Assembly (NCBI GenBank): GCA_029204225.1
Contig: CM055107.1
Location: 11,789,068-11,853,067 of the forward strand
Reading direction: 5' to 3'
Length of the DNA stretch: 64,000 nucleotides
Source of the DNA: Diphasiastrum complanatum
Taxonomy: Eukaryota > Streptophyta > Lycopodiopsida > Lycopodiales > Lycopodiaceae
The notes below the pieces were generated by a model. The model saw only the letters and a list, made by a program, of their open reading frames with translations. It had not been told where the DNA came from and ran no database searches. A program made the position numbers and the translations under genes. This document shows, in pieces, positions 24,101 through 38,300 of this stretch. Position 1 is the first letter of the stretch; each line of letters opens with the position of its first letter.

Positions 24101-27100
24101 TCTATCATGTGGTCTACCGAACTAGATGGCAGTAAACCATGAGGTAATTCTATTGGGAATACATCTTTAGATTCACTTATGATCTTATCTAAATTTATTG
24201 AGTTTAGAATTGCCGAGAATCACAACTATTTAGATACACATCAAAAACATCCACAATAGGAAGTACAAACATTGAAAAAACTTCATATTGTGAATAATCA
24301 AATGCTTCCATCATGTTAACTATAAAAATCGCATCCAATGGATGAACAAAATTATAGCCAAATAATGTAACTATTTTATCACCCTCCTTGAAAGTGAGAA
24401 CATGCTTTTTAAAATCAATAGCCAGAGAAGGCAACATATCCAAAAATTAAATCAATACATGCTAAGTTTAAAACATGAAAATTAACTAATTCTCTATGAT
24501 CTTGAATCTGCACTGGGAGATTCGGCACTTTAACATTCCAAGTCTCCAACTCAGCTCCTGAAGTAGTAAACTCGATATCTATGATTGTTGGCTTCGGTTG
24601 TCAGGCTGAGTTTCTGCACAAGACGAGAATTAATAAAATTAAGAGTAAAACCAATGTCTATTAGAATACTGACTTCTTGATCCTTAGCCTTTTGAACGAA
24701 ATAAATCGTTAGGCAAGAAAGTAGTACTAAAAGAACATTCACACTCACAATCACAATCATACAAGTTAATGTCCAAAGTTTTACCTTTACTACCAGGAAT
24801 TTCAATCATCTGTGCTGCAAGTTTCTTTCTTTCTAGACAAAATTTCATCATATGCCCAAGCTTGTTGCAAATGAACCATAGATTTGCCTTTTTAGCCTTG
24901 ATCCGGGACATAGAATTTTTCTTTTTCTTTTTCTTCTTCGGTTCCGATGCCATTTGATCCAATTCGTCAAATTACTTGGGAGCTCAATCTAGACCTCACT
25001 TCTTCCCCTTCTTGGTTCTCGAGGTGGATGGAATTTGTTGAAATTGCCTTTTAAGTAAGTGTAAGGTGAAACGACCTCCAGTGGCTATTCTTCAAAGATA
25101 AGCTCACATCATTGCATAAAGGCCTTGATGTAATGAAGACCATAACCTTGTTTTTCACAATGTTAGCTCCCAAACCCCATTTGGTACAAAAAGCATGAAG
25201 ATTGTCCAGCTATCTTTGTACACCCTCTCTAGTCATGGAGACTAGAACCACATCATCTACATAAAGAAGAATGGCAAGAAAACAACCCTCCTCCATGCCA
25301 GTGGTCCTCCATATCTGCTTTGAAATACCTTTGGCAATCCAGAAACAACCGAAACCTCTCTCAAAGAGTGCCATAATTACTAGAATTGTGTCATTAAAAC
25401 AACCAAGATCGCGTAGCCTCTAGATGAGTAAGGAAAGTGAGACTAAGTTAAAAGCTTTTCTAAAGTCAACGAAAGTGATCCCGCTCCCTCCTATGTCAAT
25501 CCACCTCAATGATAGCTGGGAGAGTAAAGTTATGATCTGTAGTGGAATAATGAGCCTTGAAATTTGCCTAGCCCGATGCATGTAGTCTCCTAGTCTCAAC
25601 CTCAAAACTCACCGCTGACTTGAGAATAGTACCATACAGCTTCGCAATAACATGTCCAATCATAAGTTATCCTTTCTCCTAAATCATTCTTTCAAATGGC
25701 TTATGTTGAATACAAGATGAACTCCAACTCCAACTCCAACTAGAAGATCTAGTGGCTTAGCAACCCTGCTGATTTCTATGCAACCTTGTAAGGACTAGTA
25801 CAACGAGGAGATAGCTTATGGCTTTCGAAGTATCTTAGAATCTTTTGGAATTTTAAAATACACCCAAGTTCCAACCTCAAATTCTCAAGGTGAGCAATTA
25901 CAGTTAGCAAAAAAATTGAGCTCTATCCTAAGCGGTTTTGTGCTTTCTTTGGCCACTTGTAGCATTTCTTGCATATCTTGCAAGAAATCGACTACAATTG
26001 GAACCTTAAGACCTTTTGAATCTGACAGAGTCTGGCAAATGTGGTTGAAAGCCATACATCAGCATTAAAGGATTAAAGGCAGACTACTTCACACTACTGT
26101 GCGCAAACCCAACCCTTGGGAAATACATTATCCAATCATACTAACTGTGAGATACAATGCCTGAAGCATATCCTCCATACTTTGTTTAAAACATTTTATC
26201 TGAAGAACTTGGACTAAGGCTTGTTTCAGGTTTTTCACAAACTGATTGCCAATACTTTTCAATGAACTTGGAGTCTCAAATCAATAACAATATCATTCAA
26301 CAAGCCATACAATTTAAAAAGTTGGGCTACTTCATATGCCTTAACAATAAAGTTAGTTGGTATAAATTGCACCATATTGGTTAGTCTGTCAACCACTACC
26401 CAAATAGCATCGTGACCTTCCATATTCTAGGGGTCTAGTCACAAAATCCATTGATATACTTTCCAAGTTCTTGCTGGAAATTTCCAAAGGATGTAAAAGA
26501 CTTGAAACTTTGAGTCGTTTTGCTTTGTTACACTGGCATGGTTCACAGCCTTAAACATATGCCTCAACTTGACCTCTCATCTTTGGTCAATAAAGTTGTG
26601 TCACTCATGCACTGGACCAAGTATCCCAGTGAGCATATAACCCGTGTCATGTTTGACCGGTCAACCCTGACATGTGTCGCTCATACACTGGACCAAGTGT
26701 CCCACTGAACATATGACACGTGTCCTATTGACTAGTCAACTCTCCTACTTTTTAGCAGGTCAGTCCAACCACTCCTAATAAATGACCCAGTACTCCATGC
26801 CAAAGCTAAGCACGACTCTGAGGTTCAATGCCAACTAATTACGGTTTATTTACAATTCACTTACAAAAGGTCACCATAGCCATTTCAATAATTACAAAAA
26901 TCGCAAAATGTACATCTATCTATGAAAATTGTAAATAACTAGAACAAGGAGTAAAAGTTGTAACATAGGGTGACTAGCAAAAGGTTGTCATGACACTACA
27001 ACAAGATTTGGGCCCTAAGGCCCTCCTTATCTGGCACACATAGCTTTTCCTTTTGAAAAAATAAGCCATTCCTTATGGAATATCAACTCGATACCTTATC

Positions 27101-28314
27101 TTTCGAGATTTTTTGGGATCCTACATCCCAAGGTTTGTACTATGGCATGCCCATGTTTGGGACTGATCTCGGTTAGCTATCCCGTAAAGAGGTCAGTAGG
27201 CCTACCTCAAGCCATAAATCAATTATGAATATGAGGGGTTGGAGCCCTCATGGTATTAAAGTTATCATAGGGGAAGTGGATGAGGTGGCCTAGTTTGGAT
27301 GTTGATGTGTCCAGTGTGGTGTCACAGTTCACTCCTAGTTGAGGAGGAGCCTTGGAGGGTATAAGTATATCCATAGGCCTCCCATGGAGGTGAACGAGAT
27401 TTGGAGATTGTAACTATATGCTGCTAGAGTGACATTTGTCTCCTATTGAGCATTGGTTGGTCCATAGCTTGGGGGCTAGATCTATTTGATCTCGGTTTGG
27501 TTGGGTAAGTTTGCGCACTATCCAATTTCCTTTGTGTCTATGGGTGCATCCTAGTCTTTGATCCCTGGAGGAGGACTTGAAAGTGGTATTAGAGCCAAAG
27601 CTAGTAGGAATTGTTGATGGAAAGCACATAAGAGGAATCCAAGAATTGGTGTGCGGATCTTCTGAAATGGGGTCTTGATTCCTGGAGAATGGAGCTAAAG
27701 TGGAAGAAAAAAATTGGTGGTTTGACTCACTTTGTTTTTTTCAATTTTAGGGTTTCTCGAGAGGATTTGTGTTGCAAGGTAAGTGCACTACCAAGTTTTG
27801 CAACAAAGTTAAAAATCAAGCTTGGCTTTATCTTGCTGGTTTTTTGGCAAGCTTCAGTTTCTTGTTTTTGGAAAAAGCAGAGTCAAGATTGCTATTGAAA
27901 GGAAATTTCAAGCTTATGTTGAAAGATTTCACTATACTCTTTAAATCCTTTTGCCATTTGGTTATTTTGAAGCCTTATGGCATCTATTATGTAGTTTTTG
28001 GAAGTAATAGAAACAGCAGGGGGTAAAGAGAGCAGAGAAGTAAGGCATTAGCCATATGCTGTGCCTTAACTAAAGGGCAAAAAAGTATGGATTTAAAACC
28101 TGTCAAACCAAAGACTTTCCTGCAAAATGGATCTAGTACAGTACAATAGCAAGATAAAAGATGCAAAGAAGCTGTCAAACAGCCATGAAAGGCTGTTCTT
28201 TCTTTGTATACTTCTTTTTGGCTGGAAAAAACTACTCTTGCCATGAAAAGAACAGCAATTGAAAGTGTGTTAGTACCTACTGCAGGGGCACGATCCAAAC
28301 CCAAAACAGTTTGG

Positions 28315-28376
<62 letters not shown>

Positions 28377-29229
28377 GCTGCTGGGAAAGAAGCGGGAAAA
28401 GTGTGGAGACAGGCTCGGGGCTCAGGCAGCCCGAGCTCAAGTTCTCCACGACAGAGCGACCGAGGGGGGATAGTCTTAGATAAGTTGTTTTCCCACTTAC
28501 TGAATCGATTATACAGTTTTTATTGCAGTATTATGTCAGAATGAATGAATACTTCTCTGTTTTATTGTAAAGCACAAACATTTGAATACTCTTAAGTGTT
28601 TCAAGCTTGGCTTGTAACCATATTAGGCGTGCATTAAACCAACTTGCTAGGTTCTTGGAGAAGACTTTGCTTCCTCTCCCAATATTGGACCGGTCTCTCT
28701 TGTCATGGGCGGACCGATCGATTCAAACCACTTGACACGCTAAGCCAAACGGTTATGAAATTCCATAAAAGGAATAAGTAGCGCTCTAATCATATGCAAT
28801 ACTTGTTTAACCTATTAAAATCTGTTAATTCATAATGTCCCCAAGGCAAAACGAATTTCATTGGTCCTCTTGTTTCAAGAAGGTAAAGCTTCCTCCGGGT
28901 GGAGGGAACTTCCTTCAAAACCAACAAAGTGGCCGGATTCCTTGCGGATCCCAAAAGCTTTCATTGTTGTTCTTGACTCGAAATGAATATTTGTTTTATC
29001 GAACGCCGAATTGGCAAACATGAATTAGCAACCAATGTCCAAGAATTCATGTAAATTTTGGCCAAACAATACCTACCATAGCTTTGCAATTCGTGCAATT
29101 AAGTACCAAACATGAAACACACAACCATGTTAAGATTAAAAAAAATCCATAATGTGATCTTTTCTTTCTTTGTCTTGATAATTTGAATCCTCTGCACTAT
29201 TCCTCTCCTTGAGCACTATCGACTCCACA

Positions 29230-29300
<71 letters not shown>

Positions 29301-32300
29301 GTAAGCTTATTTTACAAAGATGAGATCAATTGGTGGTAGGGGTTTAGGTGGTGTGTGTGCGGCATGTCTATACAAAGAATTCCTATGCCAAGTTCTCATA
29401 GTAGTTAGACAAGATGAGTAGGTACATTACATGTGGATCAAACACACATGGATGTGTCATTGGTCTAGAGAGGGATGTGTACATTGCAGCATGTTACCTT
29501 CCAAAGACCTCCTTGTATCAAAGATAGATGTTTCTTGTTTGCTGGTATATCATTTGCCATCATAACATTTTCAGAGAGAGGAGATGTATTCTTTTGGGTG
29601 ACTTTATCAATCAAACAAGAGGACAAAAAATTGACTGAATATCAACGTCACCAATCTAAAACACGACTTTGAAACTATAGAAACAAGGATAAAACTTGAA
29701 AATGTTAAAATCTTACGATTTTTTGTCACCAAACTTCCACCATTCTGGCTCATACCACTTATGTTTCCTGTGGATCGAACAAGAAATATGACCATGAGAA
29801 TCAATATTTAGTGTATTTTGCATGACAATCGAGTCTAACAAGCCCCTATTTATAGCATGCATTTCTAAGTCAAGCTAATAAACTCTTCAAACCCATCAAC
29901 AAAATCTTTCAAAACTCAACTGATGGCTTTGCATAAGAAATCAAAGCAAATGGGAAGAGCAAGGATATGATTGTCTCATGCTTATTGCAGATTCACCTTA
30001 CGATTGTACTCCTTTATTTATCATGCATTCATGCACACAAACAAAGCCATCTAGGCATTTGACTTACGGATCACTGAACACCTCTCCTGATTTCATACAT
30101 CCCACATAAACACGTGGTTTATCCCAATGAGTGGCTAGCATTTCTCCTAACTTATCTGCATCAATAGCAATACATGTGCCAATGTGACAAACTACCTCAA
30201 AAATATCAAAAGACAGCATGTTCCAGATTTATAGAGGACTAACGTAACTTATAACTGGATCACAATGCCTTCTAAATACATAGGATAGCCTCCAAGATGA
30301 TGAACACTAAAATTGGCCATATTTTTCAAAATTTTGTACAAGCTTGCTTGAGCAGAACTCTACAAACATTTCCAGATGAAACTTTACCAACATTTACAAA
30401 GACATTGTCATCGACTTTAACATAAAAGTCAGCATCCCATTTTTCCACTGCAATGCTGAAAAAAGCTTTTGTCTTTCTAGAAAGTGCCTCAACGTCCTCG
30501 ATATGATCACTCTGCAAAAATCATGTTGCCATGAAATGAACCAAAATGACCATTTTACTTAATTTTCCAGCTATAACTTGAATAGAATATGACACAATAC
30601 CAATAGCAATAGTATTGATATGCTATATTGCAAAGGAACAAGTTTCACCAACTACAGAATCTATCAAGCTTCACCAACCCAAGGATTTACCATTCATCTC
30701 CTTAGAAATGAATGTGCCAACTTGATTTTACAATTTGAAATCTGAAAGCAAACTTAGCCTAACTACAAATTACCTGAAAGAAATCCATGGCACGTGTGGT
30801 ACCATGTGAATCAACCCTAGCAAAAATATGCCATAGCAAAAAAGAAATTTGTCTCGACATTTTAGATGCATTTGAAACGTGGACATTTGAAACACGTTCA
30901 AAAACGTTTCAAACGTGTTTGAAGGTCATAACGATAGGCTAGTTGTTGAGGTTTGTCCTAGAGACTAGTGTTAGAGTTTCTAGAGATGGTACACCAACAA
31001 TGGACAATAGGAGGAGAAATTGCTAAGTTTAGTCGGTTAGGGACTCTTGGGCTGTGAGTATAAGTAGCCTAAGGTGAATCCATTTGTGAATCTCTAATTC
31101 CTATCATGGATCCAACATATTCGATGTGAGCGGCAGGTCTAGAGGTCATAGGACCAGTTCGAGACGGTCGATGACTCCCCATCAGAGGCACTTGAAGCCA
31201 GTAGTGTCTAGGTGTGTTGCAGTTGCAACTTGGTGTACTTGCACGGGACATGCTACGTGGCGAGTTTGGTAGAGCCGATGTACAACTGACCAAGTTAACC
31301 CGTAATTTGCCGGGCAATGACTAAGGTTATTCGGCATGTGACCGGTGTGGTTTGGTCTTATAGCCACGTGTATGGTGGGCATGGGGGTGGCATAGCATTA
31401 AGACACTGTATTCTTGGGTCAATAGGGGTAGACTTGGTAGGCGAAGTGGACTGATCACCCACATGAGCGTCAAGGGCCCTCGAACCAAAATAGCAAGCAG
31501 TGGGCTTAAAGGCTTGCCTATGGATGGGAGGAGATGCATTCTACACACTGGCTAGGTTGGGGAGAGGAGCTTGGAGCTCTTGGCTTCTAATATTTGATAT
31601 CACTGCTCAAGGTAAAACACATTCTAGAGAGAGAAAGTCCAGTTTTAGAGAGTGTGAAAAAAAACACTATTTCCTCTTCTTTCTTGGGGGGTTTTCGGAG
31701 GGAAGAGTTGTAGATGCATCTGTGGGGGTGAAAGGCAGCATTACAGGTCTAATAATTCTGTTTTTAAGAGGTGAAAATCCTGATTTTCCACAATCAGATT
31801 CACCTCTACTTAGAAGGGCAAAAATACAAAAATGTTCATAACTTCTAAACGGGTTGGTGGATCCCCACGAAATTTAGAACCCACTATTACTACTAAATCG
31901 CTGCCCTACAGGTACGACTATAACTTCTAATGAATCTATTATGATTTTTTCTATCAAATTAATCAAACAACATGGATTTTCAATTGTGACATAAGAACTG
32001 GATGTATTGCAACAACATGAATCCATGGAAATTGGATAAATCATTCAAGTTGGTATGATGTCGCGAAAGGAGACAAAAGAGGATATTGCGACAATACCCT
32101 CTACCTATTTCATGCGTAATTGTTTGCCGAAAAGCATTATGGTATTTCATCAACCTCTTCTTCATGATGGATTATCGTTCTCATTCCTTGTCACTCTAAT
32201 CTGATTTTTCATCTACATCCATTCATTTATCCAATTGTTGTAGATTAGAATTGTGTTTACAAGTATGTGGTTGCATCCACTAAGTCTTGTGCTTGTAATT

Positions 32301-35300
32301 CATCTTGTTTGTACATGCTACTTATTGAATACAACTCTATGTTTTTTATTGTATTCAGTATTATGTCAAAATGAATGTATGCTTTTCTGATCAACTGTTA
32401 TATTTTCGTTCTCTTATAGTTTTGTCAGATCTATCACTGCTCAGCAAAGCTACCCAACACATGAGAAGGAACTATATGCGATAGACATTCACTCAATGTA
32501 TGGTGACACTATTTATACAGTGCTGAATTTATGTTTATACCGATCATCATACTCTTAAGTACTTCCCCGATCAGCCAGAGTTAAAGGCTCACCAGGCACG
32601 GTGGGCTGAGCTGATGCAGGAATTTCATTTGGAGATTCTGTATCAGAAAGGGAAGGAGAATGTGGTCGTGGGTGCATTGTCTCGTATAATGTATCGAATG
32701 TCTTTCACAATTGTTGAAAGCGAGCTCATTAATGAGATTAGATAGGCTCAACAAAGAGGTGAGCATTGCCAATGTGTGTGGCCTAGTGCACGTGTCATTA
32801 CCAATATTTCGGATGGAGCAACCATGTCTATCTCCTCTAATGAGACACACATATCTTGCATGCACCATAGAGGGAGGTATGCTAAAGAGAAATGGAAAAT
32901 ATTACATGCCAGACATGAACGGAATTCGCCGTAAGATCCTTCATGAGTGTCATGATCGTCCGTGCGCAGGGCATCTTGAAATGGATAAGACATCTGAGTG
33001 AGTTAGTCAACACTTCTTTTGGCCACGTATGCGGTGAGACATTAGAGAGTACATCCAGTGTTGCATGCCTTGCCAGGTGAACAAGAGCGGAGACTTATCT
33101 ACGTAAAAATCGCTCGTACAGGGAGTTCGAGAGAGGTGATATGGTCTTTTTGCTAGTGCCACCTAGATCTAAGGTGATGAGAGTGGCAAGTGTCTATCAC
33201 CAAGGTATTGTGGACCATGGCAAATCAGTGAGCAAAAAGTACGGAATATATGAAGTGGCCAAAATTGTTTGAAACAATAATAATGTGGGCAACAGCTACA
33301 ATATCATCTATAGATTTTTTGATTCTTCAAGCATTGCATGACAAATCCACATAGTGCGTTGGCGTGAGAGAAATACAGTTCTCTCACGAATTGTGTCTTG
33401 CTTACTAGCGGACTTTTGGATCTACAGATCCTCTACAGAATTGTCTCGCACGCTGGCGGACATGTATTCTGTATTTTTCGTCTTCTGACTTCTTGTCTTG
33501 TTTACTAGCATTGGTATTATGCATCAAACATAAAGTATATAGTTTGCAAACTTTTTCGTGTCATGTCGTGTAGCTTACAGATTAGAAAGATTATACATCT
33601 ACAACTAATCGCGAATTACAAGAGTGGCAGATTAGCCACGATCTAGAATACTTCTGCTGATGTCATGATATTTGATCAAATATTTGTACCCCATGGTACT
33701 TGGCTGATCTTCTTAGCCGTTCGTGGAGCAAGAAAGATATTGTGTCGCAAAACAATTTTGTGTCGTGTGTCGCGAAATTGTTCGCGAACAATTTCGTTTC
33801 TTGTGTCTTTTTTAGTCAAAATCTGTGCATGGCTTTGGCACTAGAAACATTTTGTTTCTTCATATCCCTCTCAAAGCATGGTAGCTTGACGACTCCAAGA
33901 CTACTCCTCTGTTTCTCGAATAGACCTTTGTCTAGGGCCTTTGCGAAAATGTCAACAACCGTCTTTCGTTTCAATGAAGGTGGTCTGCAGCATCTTCTTC
34001 CTTGATCGCAATGTGTTTCGTCCTTGAGTGAAACACAGGGTCTTTTGTCAGATGTATTGCAGATGTGTTGTCCATCTGCAAAACCAGAGGTTCATTCCTC
34101 GTTTCGCCCAATTCGTCAAAAAACTGTCTGAGCCAAATTATCTCATTGGCCATCTTTCTTGCTGCAACGTACTCTGCTTCGCAGGATGACTGAGCCACAA
34201 TCGTCTGCTTCTTGCTGACCCAGACACCTGACGCGATGGTGCATCCTCTTGAGACACTTTTGCAGTCGTCCTTGAGAGATGCCCAGCTAGCATCACTGTA
34301 GGAAAGCATCTGAAACCTTGCATCATGACAATAACACAAACCATAATCCTTTGTTTATTGAAGATATTGCAAAATTTGTTTTGCAATCTTCCAATGTGTC
34401 GAGCCTGGATTTGTGCAGAATTGGCTCCTGAACACAGCATAAGCAATGTCAGGACATGTGTTATCTGCAAGGTACATCAGCAATCCTATCAATTTCCTGT
34501 ATGGTGTGAGCTGCATCAATTCTCTCTCTTCTTCAGTCCTCAAACAATTTCCGTTCATCAGTACTGTTCCTGCAAGCATTGGAGTATTCGCTCCTTTACA
34601 ATTCAGCATCCCAAAATCCTCTAGGATTTTCTGGGTGTATCTGGACTGATGAAGGTACAACTTACCTCCCTCATAGTCCCTGTCAATCTGCAAGCCAAGG
34701 TAACACCTGGCTTCTCCCAGATCTACGATCTCGAAATGTTTCGAGATGTCATTCTTCACTTCAAAAATCAGCTTCTCACTTTTGCAGAGTATCAGAGTGT
34801 CGTCCACATACACAGCCACAATGATGATCTTCCCATCTGTAATTCTCACATACACATTGGAATCAGCCATTAGTGGCTTGAATCCCAAGGATTTCAGGGC
34901 TTGATCTTTCTTTTTGTACCATTGTCGAGCTGACTACTTTAGACCATAGATACTCCTATGCATTCTACATGCATAATTAGGAAGTGAATTCAAGACATAT
35001 CCTGGGGTTTTGATCCATGTAGACCTCTTCGTCTAACTCACCATGCAAGAAGGCTATCTTCTCGTCCACAATGGGGATCCTGAGGTCATAAGCAGTTGCA
35101 TATGCAAATAGTAAACGTAGGGACGAATGTTTCACGACAGGAGAGAAGGTTTCAGAATAATCAATACCATATCTTTGAGAGAATCCCTTCGCTACAAGTC
35201 TTGCCTTATATTTCGAAACATCTCCATCTGGTCCATACTTTAGCTTGTATACCCATTTGCATTTTACAGCCTTTCGCTTATCTGGTAATGGCTGCAACGT

Positions 35301-38300
35301 CCATACCTGGTTCTTCCTCATGGATTCCATCTCCTCGTTCATGGCTTGGATCCATTTGTCCTTCTCTGGACATTCAATTGCCTCCTCGAATGTCTGTGGT
35401 TCGCCACTGAATCCACAAAACTCTTCTGATGTAGAAGCAGAGCTGCCTGGCACATATCTTGCTGGCGCTCTTCGTTGTCTTGTCAACCTTCTAGGAGATC
35501 CTCCTGGAACTGCAATGCCTTTGCCTTTGTCTGCTCTGCTAGGTCCAGAACCATCTTGGTTTACAGGCACTGTAGCAGAAGGCTGCCTCTCGAATCTTTC
35601 GTCTTCTGATTCGTCACTCGAATGCGAAGCGACTCGAAAATCTTCGTTTTCGTGTTCGTCTTCTGCTTCCTCTGTCACAGGTGGCAGATCATAGTACTGT
35701 CTTTCAAGAACTTCATAGCTGACAGGATCATCGTTGGCCATCGTTCTACTCTCATCAAATCTGACATCTCTGACTGTCTTCACAGTGTTCGTCTTTGGCA
35801 TGTACACTCTGTAGTATGACGAATTGTTGTCATATCCTACAAGATATCCATGTTCAGCTTTCTCATCAAGCTTCTTTCGAAGCTTATCAGGAATATGTGC
35901 ATAAGCTGCACAGCCAAAGATTCTGATGTGAGTCAGACTGGGTTTTCTACCCCACCATAATTTGTGTGGTGTCGTGTGAGAGACACCAAACTTTCCTGTC
36001 ATGTTCTGAATGTATGCAACTATAGCTACTGCTTCAGCCCACAGTACCCTTGAGCTTTCGAATAGGCCATCATGCATTGGGAAGCTTCCATCAGAGTCCT
36101 ATTCTTTCTTTCTGCAACACCGTTGTGCTGCGGTGTGTAAGATGCAGTCCTTCTGTGAATGATACCATGATCATTGCAGAACTCAGTGAACCGATTTGAG
36201 ATGTATTCGCCACCTCGATCTGTCCTGATCTGCTTCACTTTGTTGCCAGTGCATATCTCTGCCCAATTCACATACTCTGTGAATTTGTCAAATGCTTCTG
36301 ATTTATTCTAAATAAAATACACTCTGGCAAATTTACTGTAATCATCAATGAAGATAATGTAATATTTTGAGCCTCCTATTGAGATCACATTGAAAGACTC
36401 ACAGATGTCATAATGCACTAACTCCAGAATCTTGGTCGTTCTGTAGGAGTCCTTGACAAATGGAGTGCGTGACATCTTACCTTTCAGACATGCATCACAG
36501 GTGGTCGAATTGTTCGCATTCGAGATGCTGACCCCTGTAATTGCTCCATGATGACTTGCTTGATATAGTGCCATTGAGTTCATATGGCAGTGAACCAATA
36601 CCGTTCACATGTTCTTCCATTTGCCTTTGCTGGTCCTCTCTGCTTGCTGATCACAATCCTATTTTCAATCTGACTTCCTCTTAGGCTTGAATTGTTTATC
36701 ATTCTGTGTTTACAGACGTCGGAATCCGACTGCATTCAAAAACGTCGCAATGCGACATCCACGTCACAGTGTTTGCGAATAGATCCTTCATCTTCCTTAC
36801 AAAAGAAGTGAGGTCTTTGCCATCCCACTGCAGATTTGTCAGATTTGACTGCGTGATTTCGTTGAAATCTCGTGAGTAGTGTATCCCAAATCTCCTTTGC
36901 TTTGGAGAGTGTAGTTAGGTCAAGTGTGAGGCTATCCTCGATGGATGATGATAGCAAGGCTACTACTGCCTTGTCATTTTTCTCCCTCCATTCGCGTAGC
37001 TCCTTGCCTGTTGTTGTAGGCATCTTCTCGGTGCCATCCACCCAGGGGAATAATCCTTCACCCTTTAGCATCAGCGAGGTCCTAACTCTCCATGCTAGAA
37101 AGTTAGAAATCCAGAACTGTACAGATCTTGGATTGCATGCTGCTGATTGAAGCCATTGCTTCTGAATTTGTCTTTTCACTTCTTGATGGTTGATTGTTTG
37201 AATGCTTAGCCCCTTTGAACTGATAGCTTTTCGGCTATGTCAGACTATGCTTCTTGGTTTCCAAGGGGAGGCTCGAACCTGGCTATGTCAGACTATGACA
37301 AGGTAGGCTCTGATACCACTAATGCGAAAAAATGCAATCAGAAAATGCAAATCCCAGCTAGAACTCTGGTGACAAACTGATAAAAATAAATCTCAAACGA
37401 TTCGCGAAACTCGAATTATTTCTGTTCGAGAATAATTTGTGTTGGATCAATCAAGCTCTGAAACACAACGAAAACGAAACGAAGCAAAGCGAAGTGAAGC
37501 TTAAACGAGCCCTTACATTGATTCGTGCTGAAAGCATAGAGATCGCGAAATGACACGAAACGAAACGAAATGAAATGAAGCACAAGCATTCGCGAAAAGA
37601 TCAATTAAGCTCTGTAACAAGACGAGACGAGACGAAACGAAACAAAACTTAGGTGAGCTCTGAAATCTATTTACCCTTATGGCCAAGTGATCGCGAAGCG
37701 AAGCGAAGTGAAGCGAATTGAAGCGAAGCGAAACACGAAGCGAAAGGATTCGCGAACAAGATCAGTTCGTCAGGAATTCAGATATGATTGCTGGTCACTG
37801 CCGGCTATATCATTTCTACAATCCTTCAAAGAGTAGACAGACATTGTCGATCTACATTAACAAATTACTATAGCATTCAACAAGATCAAACCAAAGTGCA
37901 GAATTAAATGAGCAAGTGAATCAGACACACGAATTGTAGCAGACAAAAAATACATTCAAGATATAATGTGCACAACAGCTACAATATCATCTATTGATTT
38001 TCTTATTCTTCAAGCATTGCATGACAGATCCACGCGCAGTGCGTTGGCGTGAGAGAAATATAGTTCTCTCACGAATCGTGTCTCGCTTACTAGCGGACTT
38101 CTGGATCTACAGATCCTCTACAGAATTGTCTCGCACGCAGGCGGACATGTGTTCTGTATTTTTCGTCTTCTGACTTCTTGTCTTGTTTACTAGCATTGGT
38201 ATTATGCATCAAACATAAAGTATGTAGTTCGCGAACTTTTTCGTGTCGCGTCGTGTAACTTACAGATTAGAAAGATTATACATCTACAACTAATCGCGAA

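Noticed and set aside
35096-35819. Long + strand frames across 35.1-35.8 kb
   Set aside because: Antisense shadows of the copia integrase/RT coding strand.
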